Origin: Cruorifilaria tuberocauda
Taxonomy: Eukaryota > Nematoda > Chromadorea > Rhabditida > Onchocercidae
Length of the DNA: 17,257 nt
Assembly (NCBI GenBank): GCA_013365365.1
Contig: JABVXU010000867.1
Location: forward strand, 1 to 17,257
Direction of reading: 5' to 3'
A program made the position numbers and the translations under genes. Positions 1-8,228 of this stretch are shown one piece after another; the first letter of the stretch is position 1; each line of letters begins with the position of its first letter. The notes under the pieces were generated by a model. That model searched no databases and had not been told where the DNA came from. It was given only the letters and a program-made list of their open reading frames with translations.

Positions 1-84
1 GCCGTTCTTCTCCAGTTTATTTGAAGAATTGTGGTTACAATTTAAAATGAAATTCTATTATTATTTGTCTATGAAATAATTTTT

Positions 85-204
85 TGGGGACCTGACTGCG
101 GTAATGTTGTAATGCAACTTTCGCAGTCAGGGTCGTTCTCATTTTGATGAAAAGGAACGGATTCAAAGGTGCCAAGAGGGAGTTGTGGCCCCATGAATGC
201 TGAT
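85..204 (+). other. Exon-like islet 1 with two clear hairpins
   Basis: The islet ends at a gtgagt donor (205). Its 5' limit is a guess; no convincing acceptor is seen, so it may be the first exon. Hairpin one pairs cctgactgcg (91-100) exactly with 122-131, plus two pairs beyond a one-base bulge; its loop contains a smaller gttg/caac pairing. Hairpin two pairs cgttct (134-139) with 154-159, using one G-U pair. A weaker pairing is 168-173 with 187-192. Two overlapping ATGs lie at 193 and 197. Confidence 0.4.
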
Positions 205-231
205 GTGAGTAATTCGTGTATGTTTACCAGT

Positions 232-576
232 GATTTGGGAAGAAGGATGAAGTAGGAAGGGAGATTTCGAATATCCGGAAAGGGGGAGGGAAGAGATAGG
301 AGTTCCTGCTCAACATAGGCTTTTCACTGCTATTAGCCCGCTAATGTATGATCTAGCATCGACGTTTCTTTCCATTTTCATTAAATGCAAAATTTTTATA
401 TAATAAATTTTAAGTCGTTGCCACAAGAACGACCAAATCAACAGCCACCTCAGGGTAAGTTCTTGTATTACTTAGATTAAAAATGATACCAGTTAAGGTT
501 CATATTGATTTGAAATTTTTGAATCTTTATTTTGCATAAATAGCTCAATAAAATATTTTGTTCATTACAAAAGAGG
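232..576 (+). repeat. Tandem duplication, copy 1 (intron-exon-intron unit)
   Basis: Begins near gatttgggaagaagg and ends near ttcattacaaaagagg. It aligns through its length with 616-964; shared stretches include cattttcattaaat, tcatattgatttgaaattttt and agcccgcta. It contains exon-like islet 2a and parts of both flanking introns. Confidence 0.75.
415..454 (+). other. Exon-like islet 2a (duplicated copy 1)
   Basis: A 40-base islet between a ttttaag acceptor and a gtaagt donor. It contains a 5-bp hairpin, tcgtt (415-419) with aacga (428-432), around an 8-base loop. It is homologous to the islet at 803-846 within a duplicated unit. The ttttaag acceptor is weaker than the tttcag of the second copy. 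Confidence 0.45.
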
Positions 577-615
577 AAAAAACGTTTATGTTTATTGTTT
601 AAGGTGTATAATAAT

Positions 616-964
616 GAGTTAGGAAGAAGAATAAAATATGGAGGAAAGTTTTGAAAATCCCGAAAGGCGAAGGGAGGGAAGGGATGGAAATTCTTCAACA
701 TGGACTTTTCATTGCTCTAAGCCCGCTAGTGTACGATCGCGTGTGGCCGTTTCTTTTCATTTTCATTAAATACAACGCTTTTAATATATGAATACATTTC
801 AGGCTGTTCCCACAGCAACAGACAAATCAAGGTTTGTGGACCTTCGGTAAGTTTTTGCCTTATTCGCCTTACAAATGAATACTGCTGATTAAGATTCATA
901 TTGATTTGAAATTTTTATTTTGTGTAAATATCTCATTAAAACAGTTAGTTCATTATAAAAGAAC
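616..964 (+). repeat. Tandem duplication, copy 2
   Basis: Begins near gagttaggaagaaga and ends near ttcattataaaagaac. It is a diverged copy of 232-576 lying about 385 bp downstream, and contains exon-like islet 2b. Divergence is visible in both intron and exon parts, so the duplication is not recent. Confidence 0.75.
803..846 (+). other. Exon-like islet 2b (duplicated copy 2), two hairpins
   Basis: A 44-base islet between tttcag and gtaagt. It is almost entirely two hairpins: ctgtt (804-808) with aacag (817-821), and aaggt (829-833) with acctt (840-844). The first corresponds in position and loop length to the hairpin in islet 2a but with changed base pairs. Confidence 0.45.
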
Positions 965-1023
965 TGATATATATTTAATGGTCTAATGCCAGAATCAGAT
1001 TAAATTTTCGTTTAGAACTTATT

Positions 1024-1085
1024 AATAGCTGGAAGAATTTTTATGCCATTAATTGAAGGTAGATTTCAATTCTACCAATATTACA
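1024..1085 (+). repeat. Second duplicated segment, copy 1
   Basis: Aligns with 1594-1654; shared runs include gaatttttatg and cattaa. It lies in the intron just before exon-like islet 3. Confidence 0.65.
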
Positions 1086-1121
1086 AAATTTTTTTTGTTT
1101 CTTAGTCAGCGTTATTTTCAG

Positions 1122-1308
1122 GTCGAGAATGAAATCAAGAATGGATCGCGAGGAGGTCGAGAGGATCGGCCTCGGCGAGGGAGAGGTGGAATCCTCTCCC
1201 TCTACCGGCTGCAGCACTAAGCTGCAGCTATTCCGGGTCAACTCTTCGGTAGAAGGGTTGCCCCGGAGGGAAAGGCTGCCTTTCGTGGCAGCCATATCAA
1301 TGAATTTG
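1122..1308 (+). other. Exon-like islet 3: array of five tandem stem-loops
   Basis: Bounded by attttcag and gtaagg; about 60% GC by hand count in its core. Five hairpins follow one another: 1153-1160 with 1166-1173 (8 bp, one G-U, loop gagga); 1177-1186 with 1193-1202 (10 bp perfect, loop tggaat); 1208-1215 with 1221-1228 (8 bp perfect, loop actaa); 1232-1247 with 1252-1267 (16-base arms, one mismatch, one G-U, loop ggta); 1274-1280 with 1287-1293 (7 bp perfect, loop tttcgt). Spacers are only 3-6 bases. One frame is open across the islet (1123-1308), so coding use is not excluded. Confidence 0.55.
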
Positions 1309-1593
1309 GTAAGGTTGGTATGTTTACTTTTCTGAAGTTAGTAATTGTTTAAAGATATCTGATGTTAAATTCTTAGAGGCAGTGTAAATTACATAAGCGT
1401 TGAGACGGTTCTGAGCATATAACGTTTATTTATTATTGTTAGTGAAAACTGAAAGATGAGATTAATTGTAAAAGGAACCATATGATGGTTACTCTACCAT
1501 TATTTTCTTTTGTATGTTTCCTTGATTTCCCACCTCTTTATCCGTGATTTCTCATTCACTTTATCTCTTGTGTTTCTATATGATGAATTCGGT

Positions 1594-1654
1594 AATAGTT
1601 GGACGAATTTTTATGTCATTAAATGAAAGTAGATTACAACTGTGCCAACACTGC
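1594..1654 (+). repeat. Second duplicated segment, copy 2
   Basis: Diverged copy of 1024-1085, in the intron before exon-like islet 4. A weaker third match may begin near 1970 (attggaagaattctt). Confidence 0.65.
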
Positions 1655-1784
1655 AATAATGTTGGAATAGATAACTGATACATATTTTTGTCAGTGAATA
1701 ACCGATAAGAGAGGCTGTCAAATTTCAACTACAGGAAATGAAGAAAAATTGTTTCTTTTTGTTATAAACCTTTTGTTGTTATAG

Positions 1785-1913
1785 GCGCCGAGGTCGCAGC
1801 ACTGAAGCTGCATATGCGTTTTGGTGCCCGAAGTGAGGTGCGAACGTCGCAGATTGAAGGACGTATTCAAGAGCGATGAAGGGAAGAGGATTGCAATCAG
1901 CTGTTCCTGCCAG
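1785..1913 (+). other. Exon-like islet 4 with nested hairpin
   Basis: Bounded by a ttatag acceptor and a gtgaga donor. The 5' end of the islet (1785-1792) pairs with 1820-1827 using several G-U pairs and encloses gcagc (1796-1800) with gctgc (1807-1811). A second small hairpin is tgcga (1839-1843) with tcgca (1847-1851). A perfect 10-base palindrome, gattgcaatc, lies at 1889-1898. All three frames contain stops. Confidence 0.4.
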
Positions 1914-2267
1914 GTGAGAAATTAACAGAGCTTGGGAAGCGAAACTTGAAAGTGGAAAATGAAAAATTTTAATAATTATTGGAAGAATTCTTCAAGTGAA
2001 TTAGATAGTTTTCCTAATGTATGATATTTTTGGTTTACAACTTATTTGTTGTGATGACTTGCATTTCTACAATGTATAGTCAAGCTTGCAATTAATTGCT
2101 ATCTTTCTTGTTTTTGTGTTGGAAAATACGCAAAAACTTCATTTTATATGTACATTGAATATTTGGGTACGTGGTCGATCTTTCACGCAGGTTAATGATG
2201 GAGATATCAATAGTATACTCATTATAAAGACTAAAAATTAGCTGTTACTGTAACTAATATGTTTTAG

Positions 2268-2373
2268 AATGGCGATTTAACTACGAAGTAGTGGAACCAG
2301 GATCAACTGGTTCTACTACAATGTTGAAAATGGCGAAAGCGCCGCCAACTATTCAGGAGTAGGGGAATTGTGC
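2268..2373 (+). other. Exon-like islet 5 with 13-bp hairpin
   Basis: Bounded by gttttag and gtaagt. The strongest element is a hairpin of 2288-2300 with 2307-2319: 13 pairs, one of them G-U, loop gatcaa. Directly after it, gttg (2323-2326) pairs with caac (2346-2349) around an inner stem tggcg (2331-2335) with cgccg (2340-2344) and a four-base loop. All three frames are interrupted. Confidence 0.45.
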
Positions 2374-2603
2374 GTAAGTTTACTTTTCCAACTGTAGAGA
2401 TATGGTTAAAAAGTATCTTGCTATGAAATGTCAAACTAAACTAATTATTTTTAAAGAAAAAAACGAATATACAATTTCACTCAATTCACAATTCAGTTCA
2501 CTCTGGTCACGAATAGCTTGCTTAATAAATGAATAAAATTGGTGAGAAATAGAGTATATAACAATTTTGTAAGAATGATATCTGATGTGAGTATATGTTT
2601 CAG

Positions 2604-2795
2604 GCTACTGATTCAAAGGAAGGATTACACGAAATGGTACCACCAAGCTCGAACCCTGGATATGCCGATCATCAACAGTTGCTGATTGTATCGAGGATTT
2701 GGAGTGCTAAATGGTTAACAATAATTTTCAATTATATTGTTATGTGAAATTAATCTAGATTTTAATGGTGCTAATAAAATTTGTCAATCGCTTTG
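2604..2795 (+). other. Exon-like islet 6, probable 3' terminal exon
   Basis: Starts after gtttcag. One frame is open from 2604 for about 48 codons and reads smoothly (for example ATDSKEGLHEMVPPSSNPGY), joining in phase with a frame of islet 5 that has an upstream stop. A hairpin of 2666-2675 with 2679-2688 has one mismatch and one G-U, loop cag. The 3' end is placed about 15-20 bases after the AATAAA and is approximate. Confidence 0.4.
2773..2778 (+). promoter_or_regulatory. Polyadenylation signal AATAAA
   Basis: A perfect AATAAA downstream of the last exon-like islet. In an AT-rich genome this hexamer is common by chance, so its value comes from its position. Confidence 0.4.
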
Positions 2796-3634
2796 TTAGC
2801 AGGTTATCTTGTGTCCTGTTCAGTCAGGTAGATTATCAGTCAATCCTTATGTGTATCCTAAAAATTTCAAGAACAATCAAATTTTCAAACAGAATTCCTC
2901 TAAGGCAATGTATTTCTATTTGACTTACCTTTCAAGGTAGCATACAAGCAAGACTAGTGTCATAAAAGTTGACTGTCATCTTGATTAGATGCTTATTGAA
3001 ATTTTGGCGAATTGGTTGGAAAATGGATGTGAAATTATTGGTTTTAAAATGTCGACTCATAATGAGACGTAAAATTAATATTACTCTCTTCCTTCCCCTT
3101 CTTGCAATAATCAATTCTTTTTATGCATTTTCACTAATCAAGAGTAGAATATATTTTGGTAATGATTTCTTGGTAATCATTCCTAAAAATTATTTATATT
3201 TTGATTTAATTTTATTTTTTAATTAAAATTACATTGTTTTTAATTAAATTTAATTCATACAAATTGACTGTCCTATAAAGAAATTTTGAGAGCAAATGCA
3301 AGTGAACAAGTAGATAAATAACAATTGTGCTCTATGATTCGTTAAAATATTTTATGAGCTTACTGCACGGTGCATTTAGAATTGCTATTAAGAAAAGAAA
3401 TGATTTGTGTGATAACGTAACATATTTGGACTTAAACCTCTATGGAAAGCACAAAATGCGAAGTACCATACATAGAATTATATACAAAAGGAAGATTTGA
3501 TGTCAGAAGTACTCGATGTGTTAAGAATTTTTTCTTTTATGCCCTGACTGGATGCTTGCAAATAACTTGAGTTTTAAATTGTAAAGGCTTTTTAAATTTA
3601 AATAAAAAAAAATTGTTTGTGTTTATACGTGTGA

Positions 3635-3666
3635 ACATGTGTATGTATATATTCACATACATATGT
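3635..3666. repeat. 12-bp inverted repeat (hairpin)
   Basis: acatgtgtatgt (3635-3646) pairs with acatacatatgt (3655-3666) around an 8-base loop, with one G-U pair. It sits in alternating purine-pyrimidine TG/TA sequence, so it may be a decayed TG microsatellite. Confidence 0.5.
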
Positions 3667-3802
3667 ATCCATACGTTTATACCTCAGTTCATGATAATAT
3701 GATATTTTTCTAACTTAAAAATGCATACTTTAATTATATTGAAAATTAGTGTTATAAATAGTGGAAATTCCTATCTCACCGAAATAATCAATTTTTCCCA
3801 AC

Positions 3803-3847
3803 AATTACGTAATTATAATTATAATTGCGTGATTGCAATTACGTAAA
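3803..3847. promoter_or_regulatory. Cluster of bZIP-like palindromes
   Basis: A perfect 12-base palindrome AATTACGTAATT (3803-3814) and a second TTACGTAA (3839-3846) flank ATTGCGTGAT (3824-3833) and ATTGCAAT (3832-3839). TTACGTAA is the PAR-bZIP consensus core, and TTGCGYAA or TTGCAA types are C/EBP-like. The outer copies also form 10-bp arms, 3805-3814 with 3837-3846. Use as an enhancer is inference; no gene is near. Confidence 0.35.
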
Positions 3848-6227
3848 TGTAGTTGTAGCCTGTAATTATTTCTTTGGAAGTAATATATATACTTTCGATA
3901 TGCAATTCTGTATCCTATGTAAAGATGAAAAAGTAAATGAATGATGAACATCAATATTTTTAATTAAATTGAAAAAGATAGTTGTTCCCATTATTGAATA
4001 CATTGAAATATGTTGAAAATCACCACAAAATAAAAATTTAGCCAAAAAATCTCTTTTTATTTATAAAAAAAAAGATGTTTTCATGACAGACGTTAGTTTA
4101 ACATTTTAGCGGTTTATGCTAATAGCATCAATGTTACACAACCATTTTGCTGAAAATATTGTAAAATATACAATTAATCAAATATGTATGAACAAAAAAA
4201 AATGGTTGAAAATATTGTTGATACGCGAATATAACTAATCAAAAGGTTGATGAAGATTTTAAGTTACCAGAATTTTTCAGCACGAAATTCATTTAACAGT
4301 TTTTTTTTTATTTTTATTGCAAGGAAAAGATTAACAAGTTCTTCGATGCGATTAAACGATTCCATTTTTCGGAAAATTAATAATGTTAATAAATGAATTT
4401 AATAAGAGAAAAGAATAGATTAATGAATAATTAAGTATTATCATTTGGTATGAATAGGATATGATGAAAAAGAAATGAATCTTTTCCGAATTTGAAATTA
4501 ATCAGAATCGTATGAAATAATTTATTTCATAATTGTTCTTCAAAATTCGACCAATTTCTTTGCCTTTTTCCGTAATTTTCCATCATTTCATTGTTTTTAT
4601 CACCGTAATATCACCGTAACCACCGTATCACCATAATTTTGGATATTTTAATCCAAAGATAAAAAGCAAATTCTATTAGAAGAGTAATAAAATGATACGC
4701 ACATTTTCTTCACCTTCTTATTCTGCAACATTAATGTCAATTTGACCCATCAAGAGGAGAAAAAAAAACATAGCACAAAGTGCAATGAATTATACTAAAC
4801 GTATGAGAAGTCGAAATATTAATATATTTATCAAATAATTATAATCAAATAAAAAAGCATATTTTAGCTCTTTTATATTTGAAAACTTATAAAGCATGTT
4901 ATAAACATATAGAAGTGCTGTTAATAAAGATTTAGATAATGATACATGAAAATGAGTAGAATTAATAACTAACATAAGCAAAAGTCTACGGAAAGAAAAA
5001 AAAAAGTTTTATTTATTTCAATGATACCTTAATTACGAAAAAAAATCATTAGTGAAAAAAAAGCAGTGAAATCTTTAAACTTTCAGAGTTATTATTTTCA
5101 TTATCTTGAAACAAATCATCACAACAGATTGATATTGCTGTTTCATTTCATTTTTTAACTCTTCTTTAAATTTTAAATTACAATTTATATAGATTATATC
5201 ATTCTTCATCCGTCAGTGTTTAACAGTGAATTTTTTAATTCATTTCAATTTTTCTCCCCCAATTCATAAAATAAAGAAATGATAATTTAGCTTTTATATA
5301 TAACAATGATAGAAACAAATACATATGTTTTGTATAACTAGTAAACCTGTTGTCTGTAATGATGATGGATAGTGTCTACTGATATTTCAACACTGTTGCA
5401 AAAATATGAAAAGTTCCGTTGTATTATCTTTCAGGGAATTTTGCTTCCCCAAAAATATCAAAAAACAAAAACCAAAAAAAAAGAAAAAAACGAAAAGAAG
5501 ACGAAGTAACGAAGAAAGACAAAAGGTATGAAAGGAAGAAAGAAAGGCTAATTTTCAATAATTCAATTCATTTAACAAAACCAATTGCAACGATTATACT
5601 TCTTCTTTCTTTTTTTTTTCTTGCCCACAAAAACTTATTGAATCTTACCCAATCAAAAACAAATAAAAAAACATCAACTGATCATCATTTTTTTCTAAAA
5701 AAAAAAAACATATAAAAGGAATGAAAAATAGATGGAAATTGAAAATACGTCAACGATACGGTTTTGCTGATTCAAAAATGGTTCTAATCCTGAATCATTC
5801 CATCTTCTTCTTTTCTTCCTACTATAAATATAAATAAATATATATAAAGTGAGCAAAAAAAAAGAAAATGGAAAAAAGGAAAGAAGCAGAAGGAGAAGAA
5901 GGAAAGTTTCTTATACCAACTCTATAAGATGAAAATGAGCAACAATACAATTTAGATTCAAAAAATGCTTCCTTTTCTTTCCGCTTTTTCTCCCCTTGAA
6001 AATGATACAAATGCAATTTTGCTATAAAACAACTTTGTTTTTGAAAAAAAAAAAGAAAAAAGCTATCTTTTTCATTCTCTGCTATACATCAATAGCAAAA
6101 AGCAATATTTCTATCATTACCATTTTATTTCACATCTTAGCTCCGTCAATAAAATGATGATTTTTTTTTTCCATCTGCAATCAATCTATTTCATATTATT
6201 TTCATACTAAAGAAAAAAAAACAATGT

Positions 6228-6287
6228 TATGATACATTAGGATATGATACGCTATAACAGGATTTGATATGATAAGATATGATAATG
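6228..6287. repeat. Imperfect GATATGATA repeat
   Basis: Several imperfect copies of gatatgata occur in about 60 bases. It is a simple low-complexity repeat. Confidence 0.5.
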
Positions 6288-6571
6288 TTAAATTTTATGC
6301 AGTTAGAAGTTGATTTTGTTAAAACTATTCTTGATTAGTGACATCTAAATTTTTAAAATATTTTAGCTTTATTAATTTTCCTTTAGAATTGAAGCTTTTC
6401 TAATTCATATATTTTTTAAATGAAGAAAATTAGCATTATTTTTTACTAGCAAAATTTTTTTCACTATTTGCTTAATTTATAAAACAATATTGTAATGTGT
6501 GATTGTATGATATTTGTGATATTTTAATTTAGAAATAGGTACAAACAGTAATCTCTAATTTTTTCAATTAA

Positions 6572-6706
6572 TCAAAAGTCCGAGAATATTTTCTTGGGTT
6601 TGTCAGGCACGTGGGTAAACAATTTTATTCCTACTGGCCTTTCAAACTCTGCGAAAACTGCGGACTACGTCGTCAAATTCTAAAGAAATCAATTTTTCAA
6701 CTTTAA
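6572..6706 (+). other. Orphan exon-like ORF with a CxxC motif
   Basis: A 44-codon open stretch ending in TAA 6704-6706 inside a small GC-richer islet, with no ATG. It includes FYSYWPFKLCENCGLRR, which has a CENC pair and mixed codon use unlike the surrounding A/T shadow frames. A possible acceptor aatcaaaag lies at its start. It also holds a CACGTG palindrome (6608-6613) and a direct repeat ctgcg-aaaa-ctgcg (6649-6662). It may be a terminal exon of an unseen gene, a relic, or a regulatory islet. Confidence 0.25.
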
Positions 6707-7863
6707 TTCTCCTGAATGGTTCCATTCATTTTGATTACCAACTGAATATCTTGTATTATCATAAGAAAGGTGTGATTAAACCTTATCATTAGGTAAGCTT
6801 TATTTTCTTTTTTCTTGTTAGCTGAATTTCTAATTTCTAATTCTTTTTTTTTCTAATTCTAAAATAAATTGCTATGCCATGTTCAAATAGAAAAATTATT
6901 TGGCATTCAAGATGTGACTAATTTGATTTCTTGTTGTTCGTTTGTTTGTTTTTTTTCTTTCGTTTGAAATTCGGAAAGTTGAAGGAAATGAACTCGATTG
7001 AATGATTGTATTACCAGATGTTGATATAAAGTTATTGTAGTTTAAGTAATTACCTTCAAACAAGAGTAAAAGTAAATAAAAGGATTAAATTTTCACCATG
7101 TTATTTGTGTTTTCCATATTTATTTTAGGAAGAAGAAGATAGGAAATCCATTTTGTATTTTAGTGTGAAATTTTTGGAATAATTCATTACTACGTAATGA
7201 AAATGGGTTAATGAAGCAATACAATCGATTAAATTTTCATTTGCATGCTACATATTTGATTTTACAACATTTTAAAATGATAAAATAATTTTTTAAAGAT
7301 TGAAGTGACTCATAAATCGACAATTATTGTATGAAAATGTATAATTCAAATTCAATTTCGATTTCTTATGAGAATAATTTCAAGAAAAAGTGTTGAATTC
7401 ATTCATTTCTTCGATAATGGAAAAAAAGATGTGAAAAAAAACAGTCAAAGAAATTATCAGTGAAAATACACAAATGATCATTTAAAAAAAATAGTATCAT
7501 ATTTGGTGAAAAGGTAAGGAAAAAAAACCATACAAAAGAATATGGATTATTTAAGAAATCTGATAAATTTTTCAAATTCTTCAAATTTCAATTTTTTTTC
7601 TTTTTTTTTGAAATTGAAAATTTCGTTTGAAAATAATATTAAATACTAACGACATGTTTGTTTTCATCAAAAAATCGAAAGAAAAAAAAATTGAGGAAAA
7701 ATGGACAAACACGGAATAATTATGCATCCATTAAAAATAAAATGAAAAAGTTTTACGAAATTTTGAAAAAAAAGTTATGTACATATTTTTGTATTTTTTA
7801 GTTGCCAAACCATAAACAACACGTCGTTTTTTTTTTTCAACAACAATCATTATTTTGACTTAT
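6707..7863. other. AT-rich intergenic region
   Basis: No supportable gene. A short perfect hairpin, ttcattac (7183-7190) with gtaatgaa (7194-7201), is the only structure noted. The part nearest 8032 is the downstream flank of the minus-strand gene. Confidence 0.7.
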
Positions 7864-7869
7864 TTTATT
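7864..7869 (-). promoter_or_regulatory. Polyadenylation signal of the minus-strand gene
   Basis: AATAAA on the minus strand about 165 bases after the stop codon at 8032-8034. It is a plausible 3' end, though other A/T-rich variants lie nearby. Confidence 0.4.
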
Positions 7870-8031
7870 CTCAAAATATATTTTAATGCATCCAAAAAAG
7901 AAAAAATAAGAAAAATAATCTTAAAATGAATCTTTGTAATGTTAGTTATATACCTTTATGATAGATGTCTTGATTAATAGAGTTTCAAGGCCAAAGGTTA
8001 AACTTATAATTCTTGTAATTTCATAAATCAT

Positions 8032-8228
8032 TTAGTAATGCAATGGTGTTGGTTGCCCGCTCTGTAAGTTATGCATCATTTTTTCAGTTAGATGATCAAT
8101 CTCTTTATTCGTTGTTGATGTTCGACTCGTTTCTTTGCGTATTTCGGAAATTTTTTGTGTAATTTCTGGATCATCGGTAGCGAGGGGATTTTGATTCCTG
8201 TTTGCTTCACGTTGTGATACGGTCAATC
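8032..8228 (-). CDS. Exon 13 (residues 616-680 and stop)
   Basis: Follows a T-run plus gcag acceptor and reads LTVSQREANRNQNPLATDDP through a polar, Lys/Glu/Thr-rich, likely helical stretch to PTPLHY and TAA. No C-terminal sorting motif is recognised. Confidence 0.85.

Larger units (their letters stand above)
85..2795 (+). ncRNA. Candidate spliced, hairpin-rich transcript (structured RNA or small/decayed gene)
   Basis: Seven GC-richer islets carry splice signals on the + strand: exons about 85-204, 415-454, 803-846, 1122-1308, 1785-1913, 2268-2373 and 2604 to about 2795. Donors are gtgagt, gtaagt, gtaagt, gtaagg, gtgaga and gtaagt. Acceptors are ttttaag, tttcag, tttcag, ttatag, ttttag and tttcag. 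An AATAAA follows at 2773-2778. No frame stays open through the chain. Two overlapping short frames exist: ATG 193 gives 64 codons ending at TAA 1218-1220, with an RGG-rich stretch, and ATG 197 gives 99 codons ending at TGA 1803-1805. Nearly every islet folds into short stem-loops, which is the main reason to prefer a structured RNA. The 5' end, the product and the function are unknown; a pseudogene or a small protein gene remain possible. Confidence 0.4.
2796..6571. other. AT-rich intergenic region
   Basis: No supportable gene. It is mostly A/T runs with low-complexity purine tracts near 5447-5560 and 5860-5905. Open frames here are built from A/T-rich codons such as Lys, Phe, Ile and Asn, and have no partner exons. 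The only structured elements noted are the hairpin at 3635-3666, the palindrome cluster at 3803-3847 and a GATATGATA-like repeat at 6228-6287. Confidence 0.7.

Noticed and set aside
1122..1308. Reading the hairpin array as a simple tandem repeat or transposon end
   Set aside because: The five stems differ in sequence, and no terminal inverted repeat or target-site duplication is seen around them.
2642..2660. Possible tRNA T-arm on the minus strand (gggttcgagc)
   Set aside because: The stem register does not match a T-arm with a TTCRANY loop, and no acceptor, D or anticodon arm is present.
2969..3226. 85-codon + strand open frame (and an overlapping minus frame at 2932-3114)
   Set aside because: Composition is A/T driven, both strands are open over the same bases, and there is no splice partner or recognisable motif.
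5419..5715. 98-codon Lys-rich + strand open frame
   Set aside because: It is the translation of an A/G-rich low-complexity tract followed by T-rich sequence; no support as a gene.
7399..7584. 61-codon minus-strand open frame rich in Phe and Asn
   Set aside because: A/T-driven composition, downstream of the gene's probable poly(A) site, with no splice partner.
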